From Vanessa cardui (lineage: Eukaryota > Arthropoda > Insecta > Lepidoptera > Nymphalidae), in NCBI RefSeq assembly GCF_905220365.1, contig NC_061135.1:12491501-12555500 (forward strand): a DNA stretch of 64,000 bases, read 5' to 3'. The position numbers and the translations under genes are program-made. Within the stretch, counting starts at the first letter, position 1. The number at the start of each line of letters is the position of its first letter. The notes beneath the pieces were generated by a model that was not told the DNA's origin, ran no database searches, and saw only the letters and a list, made by a program, of their open reading frames with translations. This document shows, piece by piece, positions 10,028-18,877 of this stretch.

Positions 10028-13000
10028 TTACACATGACCATAATTTAAGGAGTTGCGACGATTATTTCTTATACGAGGAATAATTCTGTTGGGTCTTATA
10101 TCGTCTATTAAAACGAGATTATTTTCTAGACCTCTAACTTTACCTAAGTGATATGCTCCTACTAATAATACTAAGACAACTACAGTTGATCCAACAGCTA
10201 CCAACGATATGGTCAAGGGATTCCAAAAGCTTGCTTTATCGTTGTTAGTAGATTCTTCTGGCTTTGGAGTAGGTTCCGGCTCAGGCTCTGGTTCTGGTTC
10301 AGGTTCTGGTTCAGGTTCTGGTTCAGGTTCTGGTTCAGGTTCTGGTTCTGGTTCTGGTTCAGGTTCAGGTTCTGGTTCTGGTTCAGGTTCTGGTTCAGGT
10401 TCTGGTTCAGGTTCTGGTTCAGGTTCTGGTTCCGGCTCAGGCTCTGGTTCTGGTTCAGGTTCTGGTTCAGGTTCTGGTTCAGGTTCTGGTTCAGGTTCTG
10501 GTTCAGGTTCTGGTTCAGGTTCTGGTTCAGGTTCTGGTTCAGGTTCTGGTTCAGGTTCTGGTTCAGGTTCTGGTTCAGGTTCTGGTTCAGGCTCTGGTTG
10601 TGGCTCGGGTTCCGGTTCAGGTTGTGGTTCTGGTTCTGGCTCAGGCTCTGGCTCTGGCTGTGGTTCGGGCTCAGGTTGTGGCTCGGGTTCCGGTTCCGGT
10701 TGTGGTTCGGGTTCCGGTTCAGGTTGTGGTTCTGGTTCAGGCTCTGGCTGTGGTTCAGGTTCTGGTTGTGGCTCGGGTTCCGGTTCCGGTTCTGGCTCTG
10801 GTTGTGGCTCGGGTTCCGGTTCAGGTTGTGGTTCTGGTTCTGGCTCTGGCTGTGGTTCAGGTTCTGGCTCAGGCTCTGGCTCTGGCTGTGGTTCGGGCTC
10901 AGGTTGTGGCTCGGGTTCCGGTTCCGGTTCTGGCTGTGGTTCAGGCTCTGGCTCTGGCTGTGGTTCTGGTTCAGGTTCAGGTTGTGGTTCTGGCTCAGGC
11001 TCTGGCTGTGGTTCAGGTTCTGGCTCAGGCTCTGGCTCTGGCTGTGGTTCGGGCTCAGGTTGTGGCTCGGGTTCCGGTTCCGGTTGTGGTTCTGGTTCAG
11101 GCTCTGGCTCTGGCTGTGGTTCTGGTTCCGGTTCTGGTTGTGGTTCTGGTTCAGGCTCTGGCTGTGGTTCTGGCTCAGGCTCTGGCTCTGGCTGTGGTTC
11201 AGGCTCTGGCTCTGGCTGTGGTTCGGGTTCCGGTTCCGGTTCTGGTTGTGGTTCTGGTTCAGGCTCTGGCTGTGGTTCTGGCTCAGGCTCTGGCTGTGGT
11301 TCAGGTTCTGGATCAGGCTCTGGCTGTGGTTCGGGCTCAGGCTCTGGCTGTGGTTCTGGTTCTGGTTCAGGTTCTGGTTCAGGTTCTGGTTCAGGTTCTG
11401 GCTCTGGCTGTGGTTCAGGTTCTGGTTGTGGCTCGGGTTCCGGTTCCGGTTCTGGCTCTGGTTGTGGCTCGGGTTCCGGTTCAGGTTGTGGTTCTGGTTC
11501 TGGCTCAGGCTCTGGCTCTGGCTGTGGTTCGGGCTCAGGTTGTGGCTCGGGTTCCGGTTCCGGTTGTGGTTCGGGTTCCGGTTCAGGTTGTGGTTCTGGT
11601 TCCGGTTCAGGTTGTGGTTCTGGTTCAGGCTCTGGCTGTGGTTCAGGTTCTGGCTCAGGCTCTGGCTGTGGTTCAGGTTCTGGTTGTGGCTCGGGTTCCG
11701 GTTCAGGTTGTGGTTCTGGTTCTGGCTCAGGCTCTGGCTCTGGCTGTGGTTCGGGCTCAGGTTGTGGCTCGGGTTCCGGTTCCGGTTGTGGTTCGGGTTC
11801 CGGTTCAGGTTGTGGTTCTGGTTCAGGCTCTGGCTGTGGTTCAGGTTCTGGCTCAGGCTCTGGCTCAGGCTCTGGCTGTGGTTCGGGCTCAGGCTCTGGC
11901 TGTGGTTCTGGTTCAGGTTCTGGCTGTGGTTCAGGTTCTGGCTCAGGCTCTGGCTCTGGCTGTGGTTCAGGCTCTGGCTCTGGCTGTGGTTCGGGTTCCG
12001 GTTCCGGTTCTGGTTGTGGTTCTGGTTCAGGCTCTGGCTGTGGTTCTGGCTCAGGCTCTGGCTGTGGTTCAGGTTCTGGTTCAGGTTCTGGCTGTGGTTC
12101 GGGTTCTGGCTCAGGCTCTGGCTCTGGCTGTGGTTCAGGCTCTGGCTCTGGCTGTGGTTCGGGTTCCGGTTCCGGTTCTGGTTGTGGTTCTGGTTCAGGC
12201 TCTGGCTGTGGTTCTGGCTCAGGCTCTGGCTGTGGTTCAGGTTCTGGATCAGGCTCTGGCTGTGGTTCGGGCTCAGGCTCTGGCTGTGGCTGTGGTTCGG
12301 GTTCTGGCTCAGGCTCTGGCTCTGGCTGTGGTTCAGGCTCTGGCTGTGGTTCGGGTTCCGGTTCCGGTTCTGGTTGTGGTTCTGGTTCAGGCTCTGGCTG
12401 TGGTTCGGGCTCAGGCTCTGGCTGTGGTTCTGGTTCAGGTTCTGGCTGTGGTTCGGGTTCTGGCTCAGGCTCTGGCTCTGGCTGTGGTTCAGGCTCTGGC
12501 TCTGGCTGTGGTTCGGGTTCCGGTTCCGGTTCTGGTTGTGGTTCTGGTTCAGGCTCTGGCTGTGGTTCAGGCTCTGGCTCTGGCTGTGGTTCAGGTTCTG
12601 GTTGTGGCTCGGGTTCCGGTTCCGGTTCTGGCTCTGGTTGTGGTTCTGGTTCAGGCTCTGGCTGTGGTTCAGGCTCTGGCTGTGGTTCAGGTTCTGGCTC
12701 AGGCTCTGGCTCAGGCTCTGGCTGTGGTTCGGGTTCTGGCTCAGGCTCTGGCTCAGGCTCTGGCTGTGGTTCGGGCTCAGGCTCTGGCTGTGGTTCGGGC
12801 TCAGGCTCTGGCTGTGGTTCTGGTTCAGGTTCTGGCTGTGGTTCGGGTTCTGGCTCAGGCTCTGGCTGTGGTTCTGGCTCAGGCTCTGGCTCTGGCTGTG
12901 GTTCAGGTTCTGGTTGTGGCTCGGGTTCCGGTTCAGGTTCTGGCTCTGGTTGTGGCTCGGGTTCCGGTTCAGGTTGTGGTTCTGGTTCAGGCTCTGGCTC

Positions 13001-14185
13001 TGGCTGTGGTTCTGGTTCAGGTTCTGGCTGTGGTTCAGTTTCTGGTTGTGGCTCGGGTTCCGGTTCCGGTTGTGGTTCGGGTTCCGGTTCAGGTTGTGGT
13101 TCTGGTTCAGCTTCTGGCTGTGGTTCAGGTTCTGGTTGTGGCTCGGGTTCCGGTTCAGGTTGTGGTTCTGGTTCAGGCTCTGGCTGTGGTTCTGGTTCCG
13201 GTTCAGGTTGTGGTTCTGGTTCAGGCTCTGGCTCTGGCTGTGGTTCTGGCTCAGGCTCTGGCTCTGGCTGTGGTTCAGGCTCTGGCTCTGGCTGTGGTTC
13301 GGGTTCCGGTTCTGGTTGTGGTTCTGGTTCAGGCTCTGGCTGTGGTTCTGGTTCAGGTTCTGGCTGTGGTTCGGGTTCCGGTTCCGGTTCTGGTTGTGGT
13401 TCTGGTTCAGGCTCTGGCTGTGGTTCTGGCTCAGGCTCTGGCTCTGGCTGTGGTTCAGGTTCTGGTTGTGGCTCGGGTTCTGGTTCAGGTTGTGGTTCTG
13501 GTTCAGGCTCTGGCTCTGGCTGTGGCTGTGGTTCAGGTTCTGGTTGTGGCTCGGGTTCCGGTTCAGGTTCTGGCTCTGGTTGTGGCTGGGGTTCCGGTTC
13601 AGGTTGTGGTTCGGGTTCAGGTTCTGGCTGTGGTTCTGGTTCCGGTTCAGGTTGTGGTTCTGGTTCAGGCTCTGGCTGTGGTTCAGGTTCTGGCTCAGGC
13701 TCTGGCTCTGACTGTGGTTCAGGCTCTGGCTCTGGCTGTGGTTCGGACTCAGGTTGTGGCTCGGGTTCCGGTTCTGGCTGTGGTTCTGTATCAGGCTCTG
13801 ATTTTGGTTCAATTACGGGCTCCGGCTTAGGCTGAGATTCAGGTTCTCGTTGAGGCTCCGGTTCAAACTTGGACTCCTGCTCTGGCTGTGATTCAGACTC
13901 CTGCTCAAACTCAACTTGGAGTTCGGGCTTTGATTCATCAGGATATAAATTCAGATCTTTTATTTGAAATTCTTTTAATAAATTTTCAGTTTTTTTTCTA
14001 GGATTCGAGTTTGATAAGTCTACGGTGTCTCTTTTAACTTTATTGTGAGGTTTTGATTCAGGTTGTACTAGCTTGTCTTGTTTCATTTTAATTAAATTTT
14101 GCCCAGATATTAAGTTCACATCGAGTGAACCAAAAGGGTCTAGTAAGATAACTTCATCATTATTACTTAGGCCTAAGAAATTAAT
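10028..14185 (-). CDS. Gene A exon 2: EP/QP-stalk, transmembrane helix, tail
   Basis: Encodes residues 139-1523 of a predicted 1523-residue type I membrane protein. The acceptor TTTATTTCAG|ATT at 14188-14186 restores phase 0 with exon 1. The exon starts INFLGLSNNDEVILLDPF, the counterpart of the MAM-like closing strand in B and C but without its terminal Cys. A basic linker (about 162-215) follows, then a Glu/Pro/Gln stalk (about 228-1445), FWNPLTISLV at 1458, one helix (about 1462-1484), and a ~37-residue tail with LIDD and PRIR. The stalk lacks Ser/Thr, so it should be a highly acidic, extended, polyproline-like rod and not an O-glycosylated mucin. The function is unknown. The conserved ends and splice phase shared with B and C argue strongly that it is real, despite its odd composition. 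Confidence 0.82.
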   Translation of the reverse strand: MNFLGLSNNDEVILLDPFGSLDVNLISGQNLIKMKQDKLVQPESKPHNKVKRDTVDLSNSNPRKKTENLLKEFQIKDLNLYPDESKPELQVEFEQESESQPEQESKFEPEPQREPESQPKPEPVIEPKSEPDTEPQPEPEPEPQPESEPQPEPEPEPQSEPEPEPEPEPQPEPEPEPQPEPEPEPQPEPEPEPQPEPEPQPQPEPEPEPEPEPQPEPEPQPQPEPEPEPEPQPEPEPEPQPEPEPQPEPEPEPEPQPEPEPEPQPEPEPEPEPQPEPEPEPQPEPEPEPQPEPEPEPQPEPEPEPQPEPEPEPEPQPEPEPEPEPQPEPEPEPQPEPEPEPQPEPEPEPQPEPEPQPEAEPEPQPEPEPEPQPEPEPEPQPETEPQPEPEPEPQPEPEPEPEPQPEPEPEPQPEPEPEPEPEPQPEPEPQPEPEPEPEPQPEPEPEPEPQPEPEPEPQPEPEPEPQPEPEPEPQPEPEPEPEPEPEPQPEPEPEPEPEPEPQPEPEPQPEPEPEPQPEPEPEPEPEPQPEPEPQPEPEPEPQPEPEPEPQPEPEPEPEPQPEPEPEPQPEPEPEPEPEPQPEPEPEPQPEPEPEPQPEPEPEPQPEPEPEPEPQPEPEPQPEPEPEPEPEPQPQPEPEPEPQPEPDPEPEPQPEPEPEPQPEPEPEPQPEPEPEPEPQPEPEPEPQPEPEPEPEPEPQPEPEPEPEPQPEPEPEPQPEPEPEPQPEPEPEPEPQPEPEPEPQPEPEPEPEPEPQPEPEPEPQPEPEPEPQPEPEPEPEPEPEPQPEPEPEPQPEPEPEPQPEPEPEPQPEPEPQPEPEPEPEPEPQPEPEPEPQPEPEPQPEPEPEPEPQPEPEPEPQPEPEPEPQPEPEPEPQPEPEPEPQPEPEPQPEPEPEPEPEPQPEPEPEPQPEPEPEPEPEPQPEPEPQPEPEPEPEPEPEPEPEPEPQPEPEPEPQPEPDPEPEPQPEPEPEPQPEPEPEPQPEPEPEPEPQPEPEPEPQPEPEPEPEPQPEPEPEPQPEPEPEPQPEPEPEPEPQPEPEPEPQPEPEPQPEPEPEPEPEPQPEPEPEPQPEPEPEPQPEPEPEPQPEPEPEPEPQPEPEPQPEPEPEPEPEPQPEPEPEPQPEPEPEPQPEPEPEPEPEPQPEPEPQPEPEPEPQPEPEPEPQPEPEPEPQPEPEPQPEPEPEPEPEPQPEPEPEPQPEPEPEPEPEPEPEPEPEPEPEPEPEPEPEPEPEPEPEPEPEPEPEPEPEPEPEPEPEPEPEPEPEPEPEPEPEPEPEPEPEPEPEPEPEPEPEPEPEPEPEPEPEPEPTPKPEESTNNDKASFWNPLTISLVAVGSTVVVLVLLVGAYHLGKVRGLENNLVLIDDIRPNRIIPRIRNNRRNSLNYGHV
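10270..10596 (-). repeat. Membrane-proximal pure (Glu-Pro)n tract
   Basis: The part of the stalk nearest the membrane lacks Gln. The DNA is close to a uniform 12-bp unit (GGTTCTGGTTCA on the + strand), encoding roughly 100 residues of E-P dipeptides. The homogeneity suggests recent expansion compared with the more mixed distal part. Confidence 0.85.
10270..13840 (-). repeat. Glu-Pro / Gln-Pro coding minisatellite of gene A
   Basis: About 3.5 kb in 6-bp steps (GAACCN / CAGCCN on the coding strand). Most of it alternates E-P runs with a Q-P every 6 to 10 residues, giving blocks such as PEPEPQ. The + strand is a GG-N4-GG series with very few A residues, and five of the six frames stay open across most of it, purely as a consequence of composition. 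Confidence 0.95.
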
Positions 14186-14774
14186 CTGAAATAAATAAAA
14201 TATGTAATTTTTTACTGTACACTGAAAGAAATATTATCATTTTAATTGGCAAAGCACTACAAACCTCACTAACTAAGTTGATATGGACTCAAAAGTTAAG
14301 ATATTTAACGGAATGAGTTTATTGGGGAGTTTCTACCCAGACAAGTTTGCATCAGGCTTTGCTACTAGTACGCCAAGGAAGCATTCCTTGTATTGTATTC
14401 GTAGCAGTAAGATATATTTTTTACCGATGGCATCATATGAATAATTATGAATGAAATGTTAATATTTATATTTTTTAATTGAATCTTGGTCCTGTATTTG
14501 ATCGCATAATTTAAATTTTTCTTATTTCGTTACTTTGTTTTTAATAACGTAACATATAATTGGAAAGCTTGTTTTTATTTGAATTAAATTTCGATTAATA
14601 TTTTCTGTTTACCGATCGTTTAATGAAATAAAAAGTCATAGATACTTTGAAAAGTTGTATCTGAATCCGAATATTAGAATTAAATGGGTTCAAAATCGAA
14701 ATATTTTTTATGTTAATAGGATCATAAATGCATTGAATCGTTATGTTACAGCGTTGAATTCAATGTAAAGGCAC

Positions 14775-15506
14775 GAAGAATCATTATGTATATATATGAT
14801 CTGATTTTCTGTTTACGCAATTATTTTAATACATGTTGTATCAATGACTGTATTGTTTGACATATATAAATAAAGACTATAAAAAATTGTCAGAGGATAC
14901 TATGAACCTACTAATTAAATAATAACAGCCTGTAAATTTCCACGACTGAGCTAAGGCCTCCTCTGCCATTGAGGAGAAAGTTTACTTGCCGAATATGGAC
15001 AAATGGACATCAGTAAGTTACCTTACTTTTGTAACCACGTTTGCTGAGTCTCTCTCGCACCAATGAAATGAGGATGTAATTGAAGTTTTGAATTTAAAAT
15101 AATTACCAGAAATACTGAACTTAGAACGCGCTCATCTTAGCCGATGATTGCGGGTTCTACTAAATATTCATGTGATTAATTATTCATAATTCATCTCGTG
15201 TTCGGCGGTGAAGGAAAACATCGTGAGGAAAACTGCATATGTTTAATTTCGTAGAAAACCTGCCACATGTGTATACCACCACAATTTTTTCCATACTTTC
15301 TCCTCAATGGCAGAGGAGGCCTTAGCTTAGCAGTGGAAAATTTACAGGCTGTTATTATTTAACCAGTAGGTTCATAGTATCCTCTGACAATTTTTTATAG
15401 CCTTTATTTATATATGTCAAACAATACAGTCATTACAACATGTATTAAAATAATTGCGTAAACAGAAATTCAGATCATATACCATATATGTATATAATGA
15501 TTCTTC
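14775..15506. repeat. Large imperfect inverted repeat in the gene A intron
   Basis: Arms 14775-14991 and 15294-15506 (about 215 bp each, judged by eye well over 85% identical) are separated by ~300 bp. The outer parts share 'gaagaatcattat', 'tgtttacgcaattatttt' and 'ttgtcagaggatactatgaa'. The inner parts are the 3' end of SINE family I. The transcript could fold into a long hairpin. Confidence 0.85.
15126..15357 (+). mobile_element. SINE family I inside the inverted repeat
   Basis: Has 'catcttagccgatgattgcgg', 'ggcggtgaaggaaaacatcg', 'gccacatgtgtataccacca' and 'ggaggccttagcttagcagt'. Its last ~65 bp plus flanking DNA are copied inverted at 14775-14991. Confidence 0.8.
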
Positions 15507-15927
15507 GATCTTTTATGGTATTTGATTTTCCAAGAAATTTTCAACAACACTTTTTGTCTCGGGTAGTGTGATAAGAAACTCAAATTTCTTAGTTTTTAAC
15601 GTCTTATTATACATTTAAATGATACATTATTTGTATACTTGAATGTTTTTTTTTTTAATTATTTATCCATTTAAAAAATGACAGTACAATATTTAATATA
15701 ATGATAGCAGCTTAAAAGCCACTAAGGTTTATACGTGTGCCTTCAATAGTCTACACTATAAATTTATACATTTAAATACTATCGCTATACTACAGATCTA
15801 AATACGTACATACACACTTACTAGTACTAACTACTCAAAACGTTTGAATTGAGGATTGTATTTTTTTTATTAATTTTCGTGCAATTGTGAATTAATGTAA
15901 TGTAAATTTAGACGTAATTTCACTTAC

Positions 15928-16341
15928 ATATCCAACGAATTCTTCATCAATGTTAAGAATAATTGTATTCCACCCATCTTTATATCCATCATTGAACTTA
16001 TTATACTCATAAGTAACTCTCGAAGTATCATACTGATCGAATAAAGTAATTATCAAACCACTTTCATCTGAATTCAGTCTGAGATAGGCGGATAAACTGA
16101 GATGACCGTCGGAAAAATTCAACAAATATGTTGAGACACAACTCGTTCCTACACTTCGTATGCATGCGGAGTTCTCAAAAGGTGGTTTGGTTCCATATGA
16201 TTCGTAGTCACATAAAAACCAGGATCTTCTCGTTCCACATTTCCTGTCACTTAGGCCACGTACGAGTTTCGGATGATCATATCGTTGAAGATTTACGTTA
16301 AGTATTAAACAAAACAGAATAACAAATTGAATGTTTGACAT
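15928..16341 (-). CDS. Gene A exon 1: signal peptide and diverged MAM-like domain
   Basis: Encodes residues 1-138, from ATG at 16341 to the donor TAT|GTAAGTG. Residues 1-19 (MSNIQFVILFCLILNVNLQ) form a signal peptide, so the protein should enter the secretory pathway. The rest aligns only in part with B and C: 'TSCVSTYLLNFSDG' matches their 'LSCASSFTFLMTANG', and 'DGWNTIILNI..EFVGY' matches 'RGWRTARVNL..YNGY'. Cysteines are at 35, 44, 60 and 68. The FDFE start block typical of the others is absent. One N-glycosylation sequon is present (NFS). The family relation rests on gene order, intron phase and these blocks. This is the most diverged paralogue. Confidence 0.78.
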
Positions 16342-16365
16342 TTCATTGGTTTACTTCCACAACTG

Positions 16366-16403
16366 CTGTAAATAACACTGACTCGATGTTTTATGATTAT
16401 ATG
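16366..16403 (-). promoter_or_regulatory. Possible core promoter or upstream splice acceptor of gene A
   Basis: On the minus strand CATATAATC (16403-16395) precedes TCAGTG (16382-16377, an arthropod initiator-like motif) by about 22 nt. ATTTACAG (16373-16366) lies 24 nt before the ATG and could instead be the 3' splice site of a non-coding first exon. The sequence alone cannot decide between them. Confidence 0.3.
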
Positions 16404-16710
16404 ATTTTGACGTTACAGTCTGATAACGACACTTTTTACAATAAAGTATAATTATCAATTATTAGTTATTTGCTCCGATATCGCAATTCAAGTACGGGGA
16501 TTTGAACGAATATATTGTCATAATTTATAAGTACGGGTTTCCGAGAAAATGGAATCAACATAACTTAAATTACTTGCTTTTCTTATGAAATATATAAATA
16601 TGCGGTTGGGCAAATGTCTTAACTGATGCTGGGGTTTTGACCATCCTAATGAAATAATAAAAAATGTCTACGTCACACCAATGTTCCACTGACCTTGGGA
16701 ACATCATCAA

Positions 16711-17008
16711 CAACAGCCTGTAAATTCCCACTGCTAGGCTAAGGCCTCCTCTCCCTTTAAGGAGAAGGTTTTGGAACATATTCCAACACGCTGTTCCAAT
16801 GCCGGTTGGTGGTATACACATGGGGCAGAATTTCTATGAAATTTGTCACATGCAGGTTTCCTCACGATGTTTTCCTTCAACGCTGAGCACGAGATGAGTT
16901 ATGAAGACAAATTAAGCACATGAATCAGCGATGCTTGCCTGGGTTCGAAACCGCAATCATCGGTTAGGATGCACGCGTTCTAACCATTCGGCCATCTCGA
17001 ACTTGGGA
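16711..17008 (-). mobile_element. SINE family I, full length
   Basis: Complete reverse-complement copy from 'aacagcctgtaaattccc' to 'ccattcggccatctcga'. It contains the internal 'cctcacgatgttttccttca' block and the tRNA-like head. It lies just upstream of gene A. Confidence 0.88.
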
Positions 17009-17537
17009 ATTAAGATGCTATGTCCCATATCTCATACGCTTTGAAAAAGGTGAATAAATTGCTAATTGAATAGCAATAATAATCATTTATTCGTTTAAGA
17101 CATGTCGCATAAGAGCAATAGAAAATTTTCTTCTGAACAAATGTTTTATATGCTCCATACAAATGTAAACATATTCTTTGTACTTGGCTCCTTTAGAAAG
17201 TTTCATAACACGTTTGTAATCTTTTAATAAAACTCTAATTGATTTATCAATTTGCGTATGTTATTTTTAATGTCGGTATTTTTATCGTGTATACAATCTA
17301 TATCCTTATCGTGTACTGATTATTTTTAACATAAACATTAAATTAGTTGGCAAGTGCAAAACTGTATGCGTTCTCTCCTCTACGTAGTTAGTATAAAACA
17401 AAGTTGTTTGTTTCGTCTGAATACTTGGATCTTTTAAACTATGAGTCGGATTTTAATGGCGTTTACATTATTAAATAGAAATGTTTATATATGTACATCT
17501 ATATTATAGTAGAAAAAAGACGAGTATTTCAACTCCT
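17009..17537. other. Intergenic DNA, no gene seen
   Basis: AT-rich, without a supported gene or strong structure. Confidence 0.5.
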
Positions 17538-17780
17538 TGGTGGCAGGACTTTGTGCTAGCCCGTCTGGGTAGGTACCAGACCACTCATCAGTTATTCTTC
17601 CGCCAAATAACAGTACTCAATATTGTTGTGTTCCGGTTTAAAGTGTGAGTGAGCCAGTGTAACTACAGGCACAAGGGACATAACATCTTAGTTCCCAACG
17701 TTGGTGGCACATTGACGATGTAAAGAATAGTTAATATTTCTTACAGCGTCATTGTCTATGGGTGACGGTGACCACTTACA
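17538..17780 (+). mobile_element. Family II short retroelement, 3'-shortened
   Basis: Starts CCTTGGTGGCAGGACTTTG and continues through 'gtgagtgagccagtgtaac' and 'cattgacgatgtaaagaa' to 'gaccacttaca', losing the usual end. Confidence 0.8.
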
Positions 17781-18074
17781 TGTTCTTTAATCTAATCATT
17801 TTATTTGAACTCGAGTGACGCCGGGACGGTTAGCTAGTATAATAGCAATGTATAAACAATATGTACACTACATTGTACACTTGATTGAGTTAGTAACAGA
17901 TTATCAGGTTTTTTTAGAGAGATGCTAAATAGAAGCCGCGAGAAAGAACTATATTTACTGTTCGCAATGACACGCACACAAACTTGTTCTCTATCTATTT
18001 TTGCGATCTTAACTTGAGAAGGGCTGCCGAAATAAGTCTGAAAGATGTCAGAGACTAGTTTTTCTCTTAATGTT

Positions 18075-18262
18075 GTCTTAAATTTTCGCGATTATTACAT
18101 ATTTAAATAAAACTAGTTATAACGGATTTTAATCGCGTATATTATATTATTTGTTATATTTATTTACCAGCGTTCGTGACGCTGTAAAGTGCTCGAAACG
18201 TCGGGAGGTCCAAAATAATTAATATACACGATTAAAATCCGTTATAACTAGTTTTTCTCTTT
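18075..18262. mobile_element. Foldback repeat with CGAAACGTCGGGA core (Penelope-like?)
   Basis: Inverted arms near 18116-18150 and 18215-18255 share 'ttataacggattttaatcg'. Between them is CTGTAAAGTGCTCGAAACGT followed by CGGGA. A second copy with the same core and outer arms lies at 53868-54172. The core resembles a degenerate hammerhead (CUGANGA...GAAAC), as carried by Penelope-like elements. No protein is encoded. Confidence 0.5.
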
Positions 18263-18877
18263 TAATTTCTTATCCCCTGTCTATCTTTTGTATATTTTTC
18301 TTTCCGTTGCATAGCATGTCAATATATTTGTCAATTAATGTACATTGCAAGTTCTAACTTTATCTGTCAATCTGATTAAAATTATTGACAAAGATTTCAC
18401 GTAACCTTAAAATATTTGCCATAATTTACTCGGCGAATTTAATAATATATGTTCAAACAGCAATCGTTCTCAACTTTGACGATCTACAACTACTAATATC
18501 TCTTTATCTAATCGGGGGTTATTTGCGCACATCTTCATCAATTCCAGTTTTTAAGGAAAATGTCAGATTTGTCGATGAAAATACAAAAATCCCCCAAAAA
18601 CTGCCTATAATATATGTATCTACAAAATCCAATCTGATAGTATGTTATTTCAATTTAAATTAAGAATTTCTAAATCATTTTGGAAGTTGGTTTCGTCACC
18701 TGTAAACAATCCAAAATTCGTGAAGAATATACTTTTCTTTTTAATTGGAGTTTAGGTTGGCTAATGCGGCACCTGATAGTAAATAGTCACAACAAACATT
18801 CTCGAACTCTTGAACTGAATTCCTTAAGGTTATATAATGTAGTTTTGCTGTCCGGTGGTAGACTATGTTATGAACGG
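18263..18877. other. Intergenic DNA, no gene seen
   Basis: An open frame at 18385-18663 starts with a hydrophobic stretch but has no recognisable motif or splice context, and is treated as chance. A diverged family II piece may lie at 18742-18880. Confidence 0.45.

Larger units (their letters stand above)
14186..15927 (-). other. Intron of gene A
   Basis: Bounded by GTAAGTG (donor, 15927-15921) and TTTCAG (acceptor, ending 14186). It interrupts the MAM-like domain at the same codon and phase as in genes B and C. It contains a large inverted repeat (14775-15506) and a SINE. A long T-run lies near 15648. Nothing else was recognised. Confidence 0.8.

Noticed and set aside
10209..13835. Long open frames opposite and out of phase with gene A (Gly-Ser/Cys, Val-Ala, Trp-Leu-Arg repeats; over 1000 codons each)
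   Set aside because: They follow from a 6-bp repeat that lacks stop triplets in five frames. They have no signal, domain or splice context.
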